Assembly: GCA_905221605.1 (NCBI GenBank)
Contig: CAJNDS010000558.1
Coordinates: 376,001 to 440,000 of the forward strand
From: Symbiodinium natans
Lineage: Eukaryota > Sar > Dinophyceae > Suessiales > Symbiodiniaceae
Direction of reading: 5' to 3'
DNA length: 64,000 nt
A program made the position numbers and the translations under genes. The notes beneath the pieces are model-generated. The model made no database searches. It was not told the origin of the DNA and saw nothing but the letters and a program-made list of their open reading frames with translations. Shown here one piece after another: positions 54,798 through 64,000 of the stretch; the stretch's first letter is position 1; every line of letters begins with the position of its first letter.

Positions 54798-55990
54798 CCA
54801 AAACCCTAAACCAAAGTAAAACCCCAATTAAACCCAAGCCCATGAAGCCCCAAACCCTTTAAACAACAAGTAGCCCTGACCCTTAAGCCCATACCCTAAC
54901 ACCAACCCTAAAACCCAAGCCCTGAATCTCATGACACCACCCGAAAACCCTTAACTTTCGGGTCTACGGCTGAGGGTTTATAGGCCCTAAACCCTAAACC
55001 CTAAATCCTACACCCTAAACCCTAATACGGCCTAGGGTTTATAAACCCTAAACCCTAAACCTACACCCTAAACCCTAAACCCTATAAAACAAGAAATCCA
55101 AGGTTGTCGCCTCGACTCCAATCCAGCCCAGCTTCGTCCAAAGTGCCGGGCGGAAAGAACACCCAATCCTTTGTCGCTTCACACTTAGGGCTTTGGGTTT
55201 AGGGTCTAGGGTTTAGGGTTGAGGGTTTAGGGTTTAGGGTTACCCAATCCGTTGTTGCTTTACGGCTTAGGGCTTTGTTAAGGGTTTAGGGTTTCCAATC
55301 CTTTGTTCTTTACGGCTTAGGGCTTGGTTTAGGGTTTAGGGTGTATAGGGTCTTCGGGTTGAGGGTTTTTGGGGTTTCGGGTTTGGAGTTTGGGGTTCAG
55401 GGTTGGCCTTGCGGGCTCCAGGGCCTTAGAGGTTTTGAGGTTTCGGGGTTAACCCCCCCCCCCCCCCCCCCCCCCCCAAACCACTCATCCCTTGGCCGAA
55501 ACCCCTGAACTACTCAACCTAAACCCTGCTAGTACAACTTCTTCACGTCGGCGATGCATAGTTCAGGAATCGTTCTCGGCTTCAGGGCTTAGGATTTAGG
55601 TTTTTGGCTTGATGATAATTGCGCATTGCTTCAATGCTCTGGGCCTCCGAACTGCGGAGACACACCTCAAGTTCAGCCGATTGCAAGCCTGAAGCCGTAA
55701 TCCCGCACGGCTTAAGCCCCGAATGGTAACCTTTCAGGGTTTAGGGTTTAGGGTTAAGGCCCTTAGGGGCTTCTAGGGCTTACAGGCGGCAGCAAACGCC
55801 AGAATACAACATCAGCTATTGCTGCCTGAACCCTCATCCCAAAGTCTAGTCCCCCTAAACTCTAACCCTTAAACCGTGTACCCTGAACCCTAAACCCTAA
55901 ACCCTAAACCCCAAACCCTAAACCCTAAACCTGAAACTTCTCGTCAACCTTAAGCTCGAAATATCCTGAAGCTTGACTCTATTTGGAGGC

Positions 55991-56431
55991 TCATGGCTGT
56001 TGAGAAGCCATAATAGCGGCTGGTGAATTGCTAGCGCCCTTCTTACAACCACCCGTGAACAACCCTACTTCCAAACTCAGGCAGCAAAAAACCGACAAAT
56101 CGCCAAAAACCTTTGCCTGCAGCCAGGCGTCAGCGCGATTGGGATTTGCGGAGTGCAGCGTAGCTAAATCTGCCTCAGCCCGCGCAGACAGAGTCTTTGC
56201 CCTACGCCGCAACCTCGAAAGTAAAAGGATGTGGGGCTTTTGGGGTAACAGCAGCGAATATACCAACCCATCACGATTGCATCTAGGTATTGTTGTCTTC
56301 GGGCAAGGTTGAGCTTTGAAGAAGTCACATAGGTGGCGAGAACCAGGTTCAAACTTGATGTTCGGAGCGATCTGTTCCCATACCTCGGACAAAACATCAT
56401 CCTGTTCAGTCCGCCCACTCCCCAAATCCAA
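55991..56431 (-). CDS. 147-codon open frame, unknown protein
   Basis: Open on the minus strand from about 56431 to a stop at 55991. Contains SEVWEQIAPNIKFEPGSRHL, CDFFKAQPCPKT and a helical RRAKTLSARAEADLATLHS. It ends beside a family-1-like remnant (TTTGGAGGCTCATGG). GTTCTC inside could be a donor, so the true exon may be shorter. No family recognised. Confidence 0.35.
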   Translation of the reverse strand: MDLGSGRTEQDDVLSEVWEQIAPNIKFEPGSRHLCDFFKAQPCPKTTIPRCNRDGLVYSLLLPQKPHILLLSRLRRRAKTLSARAEADLATLHSANPNRADAWLQAKVFGDLSVFCCLSLEVGLFTGGCKKGASNSPAAIMASQQP

Positions 56432-56743
56432 CGGGAACTCTCCAGCATCTTGAGGCTAGGTAGCCGGCAGCCCTGTTATAAAGCATGGCCCACTGTTGTT
56501 GCCTTATCTTGCAAACAAATTTACAACTGCTCCCAGAGAATAAAAATGAAAGGATGAGTGTTAAAGGGTACTGGAGGGTCTGAGTTCCGGGGTGGGGGGT
56601 GGGGGGGCGAAGAGGAAGTTCCTTCCTTCAGCTCTTGGCAGGAAGATTATCTGGGCAGCTTGGGAGAACATATCGGGGCCGGTTTTCGGAATCCCGGTTT
56701 AAGGCAGAGTGTTCGAAGTTTAAGTCAGGTTCGAGGCTAACAC

Positions 56744-56977
56744 CTGAAATCTACACTCTGATTCGGCTGGGGAGTTGAGCCGAGAAGCATCTTCGCCTGT
56801 GGCAGGTACCACAAAGTGCGTCCAGAAGTGGACGCTGTGCGTTTTCTCCTTCCTGGGCTCCGCCGCTAGTGCCGCCAGGGCGTAGCGGTGTAAGCTACAC
56901 TTCCGGGCTTTGGAATGCTTGACTTGATCCCAGAACACAAATTTGCCCGACATCGGCTTTGGCTTTAAGGTTCTCAT
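56744..56977 (-). CDS. Possible first exon, unknown protein
   Basis: ATG at 56977, 78 codons containing GKFVFWDQVKHSKARKCSLH and HSVHFWTHFVVPATGED, and donor CAG|GTGTTAGCC. No telomeric repeats inside. One of the longest protein-like islands outside repeats. It may continue into the open frame at 56431-55991. Confidence 0.45.
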
Positions 56978-57426
56978 AAAGGAGGGGGTTCATGGGGGGT
57001 TTTAGGGAAGCTTCGGGAGCCTTAGGGAAGTAGCGAACCTTGGGTTACCTGCGCCCCTTGAAAACCCTTTATTCAGAACCCAAGAATTTGGGGGTGCGGT
57101 TGGCGATAAACCGCACCAAAGCCAGGGGGGGTTGTTGATGGATGGGGGCCTGAATGCCCACAGGCCACAACAAGACGCAAGGCGCACTGTCGCGGGCTGA
57201 CTGCTACATAGGGAGGAAGATGCTTCCTCGAATATTTGAGCTTCGTATTCGTTTTCAAGGGGTAGCCCTAAGCCCCAAACCCCAAACCCTAAACCCCAAA
57301 CCCTAAACCCCTAACCCTAAACCCTAAACGTATGCCTTGCGTTGACGAGGCACACCTGCGCCGCCAGCAGCATGCAAACGTACCAGCCTTGCCTGTCCCC
57401 AACCTGGCAAAGAAGCAACAGTCCAT

Positions 57427-57512
57427 GTACCTATGTAGTATATTCTTGGGCCCTAAAGCTACTAATTATATAGAAACCCCTAAGGCCCAAGTATATACTA
57501 TATAGGTAAACC
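57427..57512. mobile_element. Family-5 hairpin element
   Basis: GTATATTCTTGGGCCCTAAAG and AGGCCCAAGTATATACTAT form the stem, as in 10197-10310. Confidence 0.65.
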
Positions 57513-58096
57513 TGAAACCCCAAACCATGCACTTTGTGCACGTTGCTCAAGGACTTAAGGGTTTTTGGGCTAAGGGTCCCCAAACCTTATACTCTAAACT
57601 TTAGGGAATAGAAAGATAAAGGCAAAGGCAGCAGACACAGACAGAGAGAGAGAGAGAGAGCAAGAGAGAGAGGGAGCAGAGTGAGAGTGGGAGCAGAGAA
57701 CCCTTAAATCCCCGACCTTACACCCCGAAATCCGAAAACCCTCACGAAGACTCATGCCGATAATCAGAACTACACGAAGAACGACAAGAAACAAATCATA
57801 ATAAGAAGAGTCCGAATCAGAATGGAAGTAAGACAAAACAAGGGTTCAGGGTTTATGGGTTCCAGGGCGCAGTCTAGATGTGCTCGCAGGGGTGGTTGAT
57901 TGCCGTCGTCAAGAAGGAACCACACAATTCAGAGTTGCTAAGTACCCTGGGCCATGAAAGGTTAGGCGTTCAAGTGTGGTAGGATACTATGCTATTCGGG
58001 GGTCTATTTTAGGGTCCCCTATTCTCGTAACCCCCATATAGACCCCAAAAGGTTAGATGTTACCTACTCAGCCACTAAGCAACTCAGAGTCTAGTT

Positions 58097-58173
58097 CTAA
58101 ACCCTAAACCCTAAACCCTAAACCCTAAACCCTAAACCCTAAACCCTAAACCCTAAACCCTAAACCCTAAACC
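58097..58173. repeat. CCCTAAA array
   Basis: Eleven perfect units, left partner of 58251-58366. Confidence 0.98.
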
Positions 58174-58231
58174 CAAAAGTGGGAGGCCAAAGGCCCGGTC
58201 CCTGGGTGAGTTCGAATAGATCTTCGGGTAG
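58173..58231 (-). CDS. Exon island between two perfect telomeric arrays
   Basis: Acceptor GGCCATGTAG, 19 codons LPEDLFELTQGPGLWPPTF plus two bases, and donor GG|GTTTTGGG-free GTTTAGGG at the array edge. The flanking arrays of 11 and 16 perfect units make this the clearest geometric case. Confidence 0.45.
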
Positions 58232-58250
58232 CTACATGGCCCCTTAGTGT

Positions 58251-58366
58251 GGGGTTTAGGGTTTAGGGTTTAGGGTTTAGGGTTTAGGGTTTAGGGTTTA
58301 GGGTTTAGGGTTTAGGGTTTAGGGTTTAGGGTTTAGGGTTTAGGGTTTAGGGTTTAGGGTTTAGTG
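58251..58366. repeat. TTTAGGG array, 16 units
   Basis: Perfect array. Confidence 0.98.
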
Positions 58367-58854
58367 TGGGGCCTGAAAAGAGGACCCCTCATATACCCCT
58401 TAAATACCGTCTACAACCTAAGGGTTCGTACTTCAGAACCCTTGAAAGGAGGTAAGGGACCCTTCCAAAGGGCCCATATGACTACCCTTAGAATGTGGGC
58501 TGGGAAAGCTAAACTCCCCTAACCATGCAGATCAACCTGCAAATCCAACCCGTCATAAACGCGCAACACACTAGTAAACCTGACTACAACTGAAGACCAT
58601 GCCTACCCTAAACCAACCAACTTGCAGCCGGGCCGCAACAACGCCAAATCGATTTTGCAGGTGCTTCGTCAAGACCAGGCTACCTGCAGAAGGCGTCACG
58701 TGCTCCATGCCCTCCTCCGAACCCTACCTGGGACCCTAAACCCTAAACCCTAAACCCTAAACCCTAAACCCTAAACCCTAAATCCTATACTCCCTAAAGC
58801 CCGGCTCGGACCTTGGTTGACAAATTTGTGCAGTGCGCGAATCTTCGGAAAAAT

Positions 58855-58957
58855 TGGGGATGTTCCCCCCTTCTACTCACAGTCCCTGATAGGGATTCTA
58901 GTACCCCCTGTTATAATCCCTATTAAGGACTCTTAGTATAAGGGGGAACATCCTACA
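58855..58957. mobile_element. Family-2 TIR element, full copy
   Basis: TTGGGGATGTTCCCCCCTTC at the left and TATAAGGGGGAACATCC at the right; interior TAGTACCCCCTGTTATAAT. Confidence 0.8.
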
Positions 58958-59266
58958 AATCTACGACCCAGAAATCCAGAAATCACCGGCGCCAGAAGGA
59001 AGTGCGTCCCAACAGCTTGGAATCTTGGAGGGAGCCTCAAGGATGTACCTATATTGCCTGGGCCCTAAAGCTCCTAAACAGGGACCCCTTCAGGTCCAAG
59101 TAGATGCTAGATGTGCACATGGAGCCTTAGGGGGGCTTGAACCCTAATCCCTGCACCCGAAACCCGGTAACGCCAAGGCTTGCCCGCCTTGTGCCAGGAT
59201 CCAAAAACACCCCTAGTAGACCCTAAACCGTAAACCCTAAACACAGCCCCACCAAACACCGAATGC

Positions 59267-59390
59267 TTGGCAGCCCAGTAACTATGTTACACTAGGGAAA
59301 CCCTTTTTGTGGGGTTGGTCACCTTCTAAGGGAACCTTGAACCAAACAAAAGGGGAAACGGATACCACTGGGCCACTGGGCTATCAAGAG
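59267..59390. mobile_element. Family-4 TIR element, full copy
   Basis: CTTGGCAGCCCAGTAAC at the left and CTGGGCTATCAAG at the right, with the family core. Confidence 0.75.
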
Positions 59391-59755
59391 TAAAAGCATC
59401 TCAGATTGTGAGTTTTTCACAGGTGCGAGCGGATCCTGGTACTAAATTGAGTTTGTATTTGGGTTTCGGGATCTAGAGCGCTTTACCAGGGCTTCATGAA
59501 GGTTCGGGTGTAGCAGGAACCACCGACATTTAGAGCTAATTTCACCGACAAGCGGAGTTAATTTGCTTTGACCCGCAGCTAGAAATACCACGAGCGTCCT
59601 ACACCCACTAGAAGAGGGATGGCCCGAAAGCATCGATTTGCCGTGCGTTGACTCCATGCAGTTGACTCTTTGCAGCCAAAGTGTATGCGCTTGGACAAAT
59701 GTATGCACTTACATGGTTGCATAGTCACTTGTACACTGCACTTGTCTGATTTGCG

Positions 59756-60240
59756 ATGGTTTTGGAACCAGCGAATTCGGGGACCATGGTATACTTGCGA
59801 TGCTTTTGGAACCAGCGAATTCGGGGGCCATGGTTTTCGCGATCATGGTTTTTGCGATGGTTTTGGAAACAGCGATTTCGGGGACCATGGTATGTGCGAT
59901 GCTTTTGGAAAAAGCGAATTCGGGGACCATGGTATTTGCGATGGTTTTGGAACCAGCGAATTCGGGGACCATGGATTTGCGATGGTTTTGGAAGCAGAGA
60001 ATTCGGGGACCATGGTTTTCGCGATGGTTTTTGGAACCAGCGAATTCGGGAGGTTTTCGAGGCCCCGGAAGTCGAGTCCCATGATATTTGCGAGGTTTTC
60101 GAGGAATTCGAGTCCCACGATATTTGCGAGGTTTTCGAGGCCCCGGATTTCGAGTCCCGCGACATTTGCAAGGGTTTCGAGGAATTTGAGTCCCGCGATA
60201 TTTGCGATGGTTTATTTGCGATGGTTTCGACACGCAAGCT
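59756..60240. repeat. Minisatellite blocks A and B, about 42-bp units
   Basis: Block A (to about 60055): units around GATGGTTTTGGAACCAGCGA and ATTCGGGGACCATGG, spaced 41-57 bp. Block B: GAGGTTTTCGAGGCCCCGGA and TCGAGTCCCGCGATATTTGC, about 42 bp. Both share the TTTGCGAxGGTTTT motif. Confidence 0.85.
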
Positions 60241-60287
60241 CCGGGTGTCCGCGGCGGGAATGCTATTTGCGAGGTTTTCAAGTATGT

Positions 60288-60840
60288 CCGGAATTCCGCT
60301 TCCATGCTACTTGCGGTGTTTTCAAGCGCCCAGATGTCCGTTACCATGCTATTTGCAGTGTTTTCAAGCGCCCAGATGTCCGTTACCATGCTATTTGCGG
60401 CGTCTTCATGCGCCCAGATGTCCGTTACCATGCTATTTGCGGTGTTTTCAAGCGCCCAGATGTCCGTTACCGTGCTATTTGCGGTGTTTTCAAGCGGCCA
60501 GATGTCCGTTACCATGCTATTTGCGGCGTTTTCATGCGCCCAGATGTCCGTTACCGTGCTATTTGCGGTGTTTTCAAGCGCCCAGATGTCCGTTACCATG
60601 CTATTTGCGGTGTTTTCAAGCGGCCAGACGTCCGTTACCATGCTATTTGCGGCGTTTTCATGCGCCCAGATGTCCGTTACCGTGCTATTTGCGGTGTTTT
60701 CAAGCGCCCAGATGTCCGTTACCATGCTATTTGCGGTGTTTTCAAGCGGCCAGATGTCCGTTACCATGCTATTTGCGGTGTTTTCAAGCGGCCAGATGTC
60801 CGTTACCATGCTATTTGCGGTGTTTTCAGACGCCCAGGGC
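60288..60840. repeat. Minisatellite block C, exact 42-bp units in trimers
   Basis: Thirteen units exactly 42 bp apart (anchor CCATGCT/CCGTGCT from 60302 to 60806). Variants AAGCGCC, AAGCGGCC and CATGCGCC recur in order, giving a 126-bp higher-order repeat. 42 is divisible by three, so frames stay open on both strands. Confidence 0.95.
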
Positions 60841-61430
60841 GTCCGCGGCGTACTATACGTCTGTACTACAAAAAGTCGACTTTCCAGCCACGGAAGCTCC
60901 GCGTGTGCGCGGCGTACTACGTGAGTACTACAAAAAGTCGACTTTCCAGCCACGGAAGCTCCGGGCGTCCCCGGCGTACTATACGTCTGTATTACAAAAG
61001 TCGACTTTCCAGCCACGGAAGCTCCGCGTGTGCGCGGCGTACTACGTTTGTACTACAAAAGTCGATTTTCCAGCCACGGAAACTCCGGGCGCCCCCGGCA
61101 TACTATACGTTTGTACTACAAAAGTCGACTTTCCAGCTACGGAAGCTCCGCATGTCCGCGGCGTACTACGTTTGTACTACAAAAAATCGACTTTCCCAGC
61201 CACGGAAGCTCCGGGCGTCCCCGGCGTACTATACGTCTGTGCTACAAAAGTCGACTTTCCAGCTACGGAAGCTCCGCGTGTCCGCGGCGTACTACGTTTG
61301 TACTACAAAAGTCTACTTTCCAGCCACGGAAGCTCCGGGCGTCCCCTGCGTACTACAATTGTACTACAAAACTCGATTTTCCAGCCACGGAAGTCCCCGG
61401 CGTACTACGTCTGTACTACACAAGTCGAAA
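60841..61430. repeat. Minisatellite block D, about 62-bp units in dimers
   Basis: Ten units of about 62 bp (GGCGTACTA, ACAAAAGTCGACTTTCCAGC, CACGGAAGCTCCG). Two alternating types (TACTATACGT and TACTACGTTTG) give a dimer of about 125 bp. Confidence 0.95.
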
Positions 61431-61439
61431 AACAAACGC

Positions 61440-61880
61440 AAAAAACGCAAAAAACACTACGGTTTTAGCGCCGCGACCACGCGAAAACCCGCAGAGGGGT
61501 TACGTTTGCATGACAAGAAACGCAAAAACACGAGGGTTTTGGCACCGCGCCAACGCCGCAACCCGCAGAGGGGTTACGTTTGTTTGTCAAAAAAGGCCAA
61601 AACACGATGGTTTTGGCACCGCGCCAACGCCGAAACCCGCAGAGGGTTGTCTGCGGCCACGGAAAAAAGTTCCAAAAACGACGGTTTTAGCGCCGCGACC
61701 CGGCGATCACCCGCAGAGGGTTGTCCGCGGACACAAAGAAACGTAAAAAAACGACGGTTTTGGCACCGCGACCACGCCGAAACCCGCAGAGGGTTGTCCG
61801 CGCAAATCAAGAAACGTAAAAAAAACGACGGTTTTAGCACCGCGACCACGCCGAAACCCGCAGAGGGTTGCAATCCCGAT
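61440..61880. repeat. Minisatellite block E, 74-bp units
   Basis: Six units, anchor CCCGCAGAGGG at 61488, 61562, 61636, 61710, 61783 and 61857, each with ACGGTTTTAGCGCCGCGACC. Confidence 0.95.
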
Positions 61881-62002
61881 TGGCGATGTCAACCCAGCCC
61901 GCCGCCTTAGAAAGAGTAATTTTAATTTAGAAATCTAGGACTGGGTACGAAGGTCTAGTAAATTCTACGTAAATCTAGAAATTTGTATTCACTGATTACT
62001 AA

Positions 62003-62150
62003 ACTCTATGCAATTCACTCTATGCAATTCACTCTATGCACTTCACTCTATGCACTTCACTCTATGCACTTCACTCTATGCACTTCACTCTATGCACTTC
62101 ACTCTATGCACTTCACTCTATGCACTTCACTCTATGCACTTCAGTCTATG
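62003..62150. repeat. 14-bp tandem array CTATGCACTTCACT
   Basis: About ten units. The first two read CAATTC in place of CACTTC. Confidence 0.95.
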
Positions 62151-62797
62151 TTGTTGTGTCAGGGGGCTCCGCACGGAAGAACCCTTCGCGATGCTTTCGG
62201 GAAAAAAACCCAGCACGCTCGACCTAAAGCCCAAACCAATAACCCTAGACCCTTAACCCAACAAATTAAACCCCCAACCCTAAACCCTATACCACCCGCA
62301 CTCAAGAGCCCGCACTCTGAAACAGTGATGCCCAGCAGCGAGGCAGGAGCCGCCAGGGACCAGTGGTAGTCTGGTATGGTGGAGCATCTCAGCAGGGCGC
62401 GGTGGGGGGGGAGGGGGGGTTAGGGGTTATAGGGGTCAGGGGTTAGGGGTTAGGGGTTAGGGGATAGGGGTTAGGGGTTTAGGGTTCGGCTGCATTCGAA
62501 GGGTCTTCTAAGCTCCCATAACCGGTGTAGGATTCAGGAAGTTCAGGGTTTAGGGGCTTCGGGGTCTCAGGAGAGGGGGAACCCAAAACCGGAAGCCCTG
62601 AAACAGCGAAAACAAATCAAAGTACCTACCGTATGCATCGTCGCGGCGCAGGTCCTTGAGGGCTTCCGCCTGCACCTGAGCCGAGCTTGTACAGCCCTGC
62701 TAGACCCTCAAGACTTCTCCCGAAACCCGGAGCCCGAGCTTCTGAGACCCTCAGCCCTAGCCGCCCTAGCCCTTAAAACAGGAAACAGTTCCTGTAA

Positions 62798-62930
62798 ACC
62801 TACAGGGTGGGGCCCCCTAGTTATAAGTAGAGTTATAAGGGCCCTAAATTGGGTTATAAGGACCCTAAGTTAGGTTATAAGTCCCTTAACTACAGTTAGT
62901 ATAGTAAGGGGGCCCCACCCTGTATAGTGG
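62798..62930. mobile_element. TIR element with TACAGGGTGGGGCCCCCT ends
   Basis: CTACAGGGTGGGGCCCCCTA at the left and AGGGGGCCCCACCCTGTA at the right are inverted repeats about 90 bp apart. The interior has tandem GGGTTATAAG-like units. Confidence 0.75.
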
Positions 62931-63242
62931 ACGCCTGAACCCGCAGACCAAGCTGAAAGGTCGCCAAAGCCCTGCGCCCAACAAGCCCTGAACGCCTCCC
63001 CCGCACCGTCTCTAAACAAAAAACTCTCGAGCACCCTTCCAAACATTACTTTGAGGTTCGGGCTTCAAAACCCTCAACCCAAAAACCCTAGACCCTAAAC
63101 CCTAAACTCTAAACCCTACATGGGAAGTACATAGGTATATAGGAGGTATATAGGGTTAGGAGTGGCCGCTTAAGGGGCCTGTTTCGGAGCTTTGGGGCTC
63201 GAACCTTCGAGGCCTTAGGGAAGCTTGGGTTGAACCCGTAGC

Positions 63243-63303
63243 GTTTAGGGTTTAGGGTTTAGGGTTTAGGGTTTAGGGTTTAGGGTTTAGGGTTTAGGGT
63301 TTA
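63243..63303. repeat. TTTAGGG array
   Basis: Eight perfect units. Confidence 0.95.
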
Positions 63304-63322
63304 AGGTTCAAAGGGCCCCTCC

Positions 63323-63522
63323 TGGGTTCTTAGTAGGGACTGGGGGGAATGAGGTACCCTTTAAGGGCTTGTATAGGGTACCACCCTAACCCCTAAACCC
63401 TAAACCCTAAACCCTAAACCCTAAACCCTAAACCCTAAACCCTAAACCCTAAACCCTAAACCCTAAACCCTAACCCTAAACCCTACCGGGTACCTCATTC
63501 CCAATGAAGAACCAGCAAGAAG
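63323..63522. mobile_element. Family-6 TIR element split by a CCCTAAA array
   Basis: GGGTTCTTAGTAGGG..GGAATGAGGTACCC at the left and GGGTACCTCATTCCC..GAAGAACCAGCAAG at the right are the family-6 arms. About 100 bp of CCCTAAA (63388-63486) lies between them. Confidence 0.7.
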
Positions 63523-63577
63523 GGCTGTCTTGGCGTTCGAATTCAAGGTTTCAGGAGCTCTGGGAGCTCAGAAAGGC

Positions 63578-63965
63578 TCCAGGGGGGTTTGGGGGGTTTA
63601 GGGGGTTTAGGGGAGGGGGTTTAGGGGGTTTAGGGGAGGGGGTTTAGGGGGTTTTGGGGGGTTTTGGGGGGGGGGTGTTGGGGGGTTTAGGGGGTTAGGG
63701 GGTTTAGGGGGTTTTGGGGGTTTAGGGGGTTTAGGGGGTTTAGGGGGTTAGGGGGTTTAGGGGGTTTGGGGGTTTAGGGGGTTTAGGGGGGTTTAGGGGG
63801 TTTAGGGGGTTTAGGGGGTTTAGGGGATTTAGGGGGTTTAGGGGATTTAGGGGGTTGAGGGGGTTTAGGGGGTTTAGGGGATTTAGGGGATTTAGGGGGT
63901 TTAGGGGGTTTAGGGGGTTTTGGGGGGTTTAGGGGGTTTAGGGGGTTTGGGGGGTTTAGGGTTTA
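63578..63965. repeat. GGGGGTTTA array
   Basis: About 40 units of a 9-base G-rich repeat with GGGGATTTA and GGGGGTTTT variants, ending in two ordinary TTTAGGG units. Confidence 0.95.
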
Positions 63966-64000
63966 GGGTTCTGAGTCTAAGGTGGGGAGGTTGGGGAGCT

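Noticed and set aside
59670-61910. A 746-codon frame as a real protein gene
   Set aside because: Frames on both strands are open across the same minisatellites and the peptide is a direct read of the repeat units. Kept as a repeat, with a note in the findings.

Overview
This window is eukaryotic nuclear DNA. It has no bacterial operons, rRNA, tRNA or CRISPR. Its most obvious feature is the 7-base telomeric repeat TTTAGGG/CCCTAAA, present in both orientations throughout, as dozens of short tracts of 2 to 16 units. Telomeres of the TTTAGGG type occur in plants, green algae, dinoflagellates, chromerids and cryptophytes. Short TIR elements placed like introns, two GC-AG introns and very short exons favour an alga-like protist with mobile introns. 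A dinoflagellate is one candidate, but I cannot name the organism.

The telomeric tracts are not random. In about two dozen places a CCCTAAA tract lies left of, and a TTTAGGG tract right of, a unique core of about 60-160 bp; the reverse order at that spacing is seen only about six times. Many cores read as exons: an AG follows the CCCTAAA side, an open frame runs through, and the TTTAGGG side supplies the donor as G|GTTTAGGG. My reading is that introns here begin with GTTTAGGG and end with CCCTAAAcc..AG, so telomeric repeats form their terminal inverted repeats. I assembled two multi-exon models from this: plus strand 36743-38950 (nine exons) and minus strand 5344-3840 (five exons). About 25 further exon islands are listed singly. 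Strand is ambiguous for several of them.

Region by region: 0-15 kb and 31.9-59 kb are telomere-repeat-rich DNA with exon islands and at least six families of short TIR elements, several in intron-like positions. 16-21 kb lacks telomeric tracts and carries minus-strand gene pieces: a protein-kinase N-lobe with a 44-bp exon and a 55-bp GC-AG intron, and a Cys/Trp-rich exon. 24.7-31.9 kb holds a short dispersed repeat interrupted twice: by a 309-bp TIR element with TTA duplications, and by a 6.8-kb C-rich segment that carries an ankyrin-repeat fragment and has Helitron-like ends. An uninterrupted copy of the same repeat lies at 12047-12158. 59.7-61.9 kb is a chain of minisatellites with higher-order repeats, followed by a 14-bp array. 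62.3-64 kb returns to telomere-like repeats and ends in a long GGGGGTTTA array.

Exon calls rest on reading frame, splice signals and phase seen by eye. No database or transcript was available.
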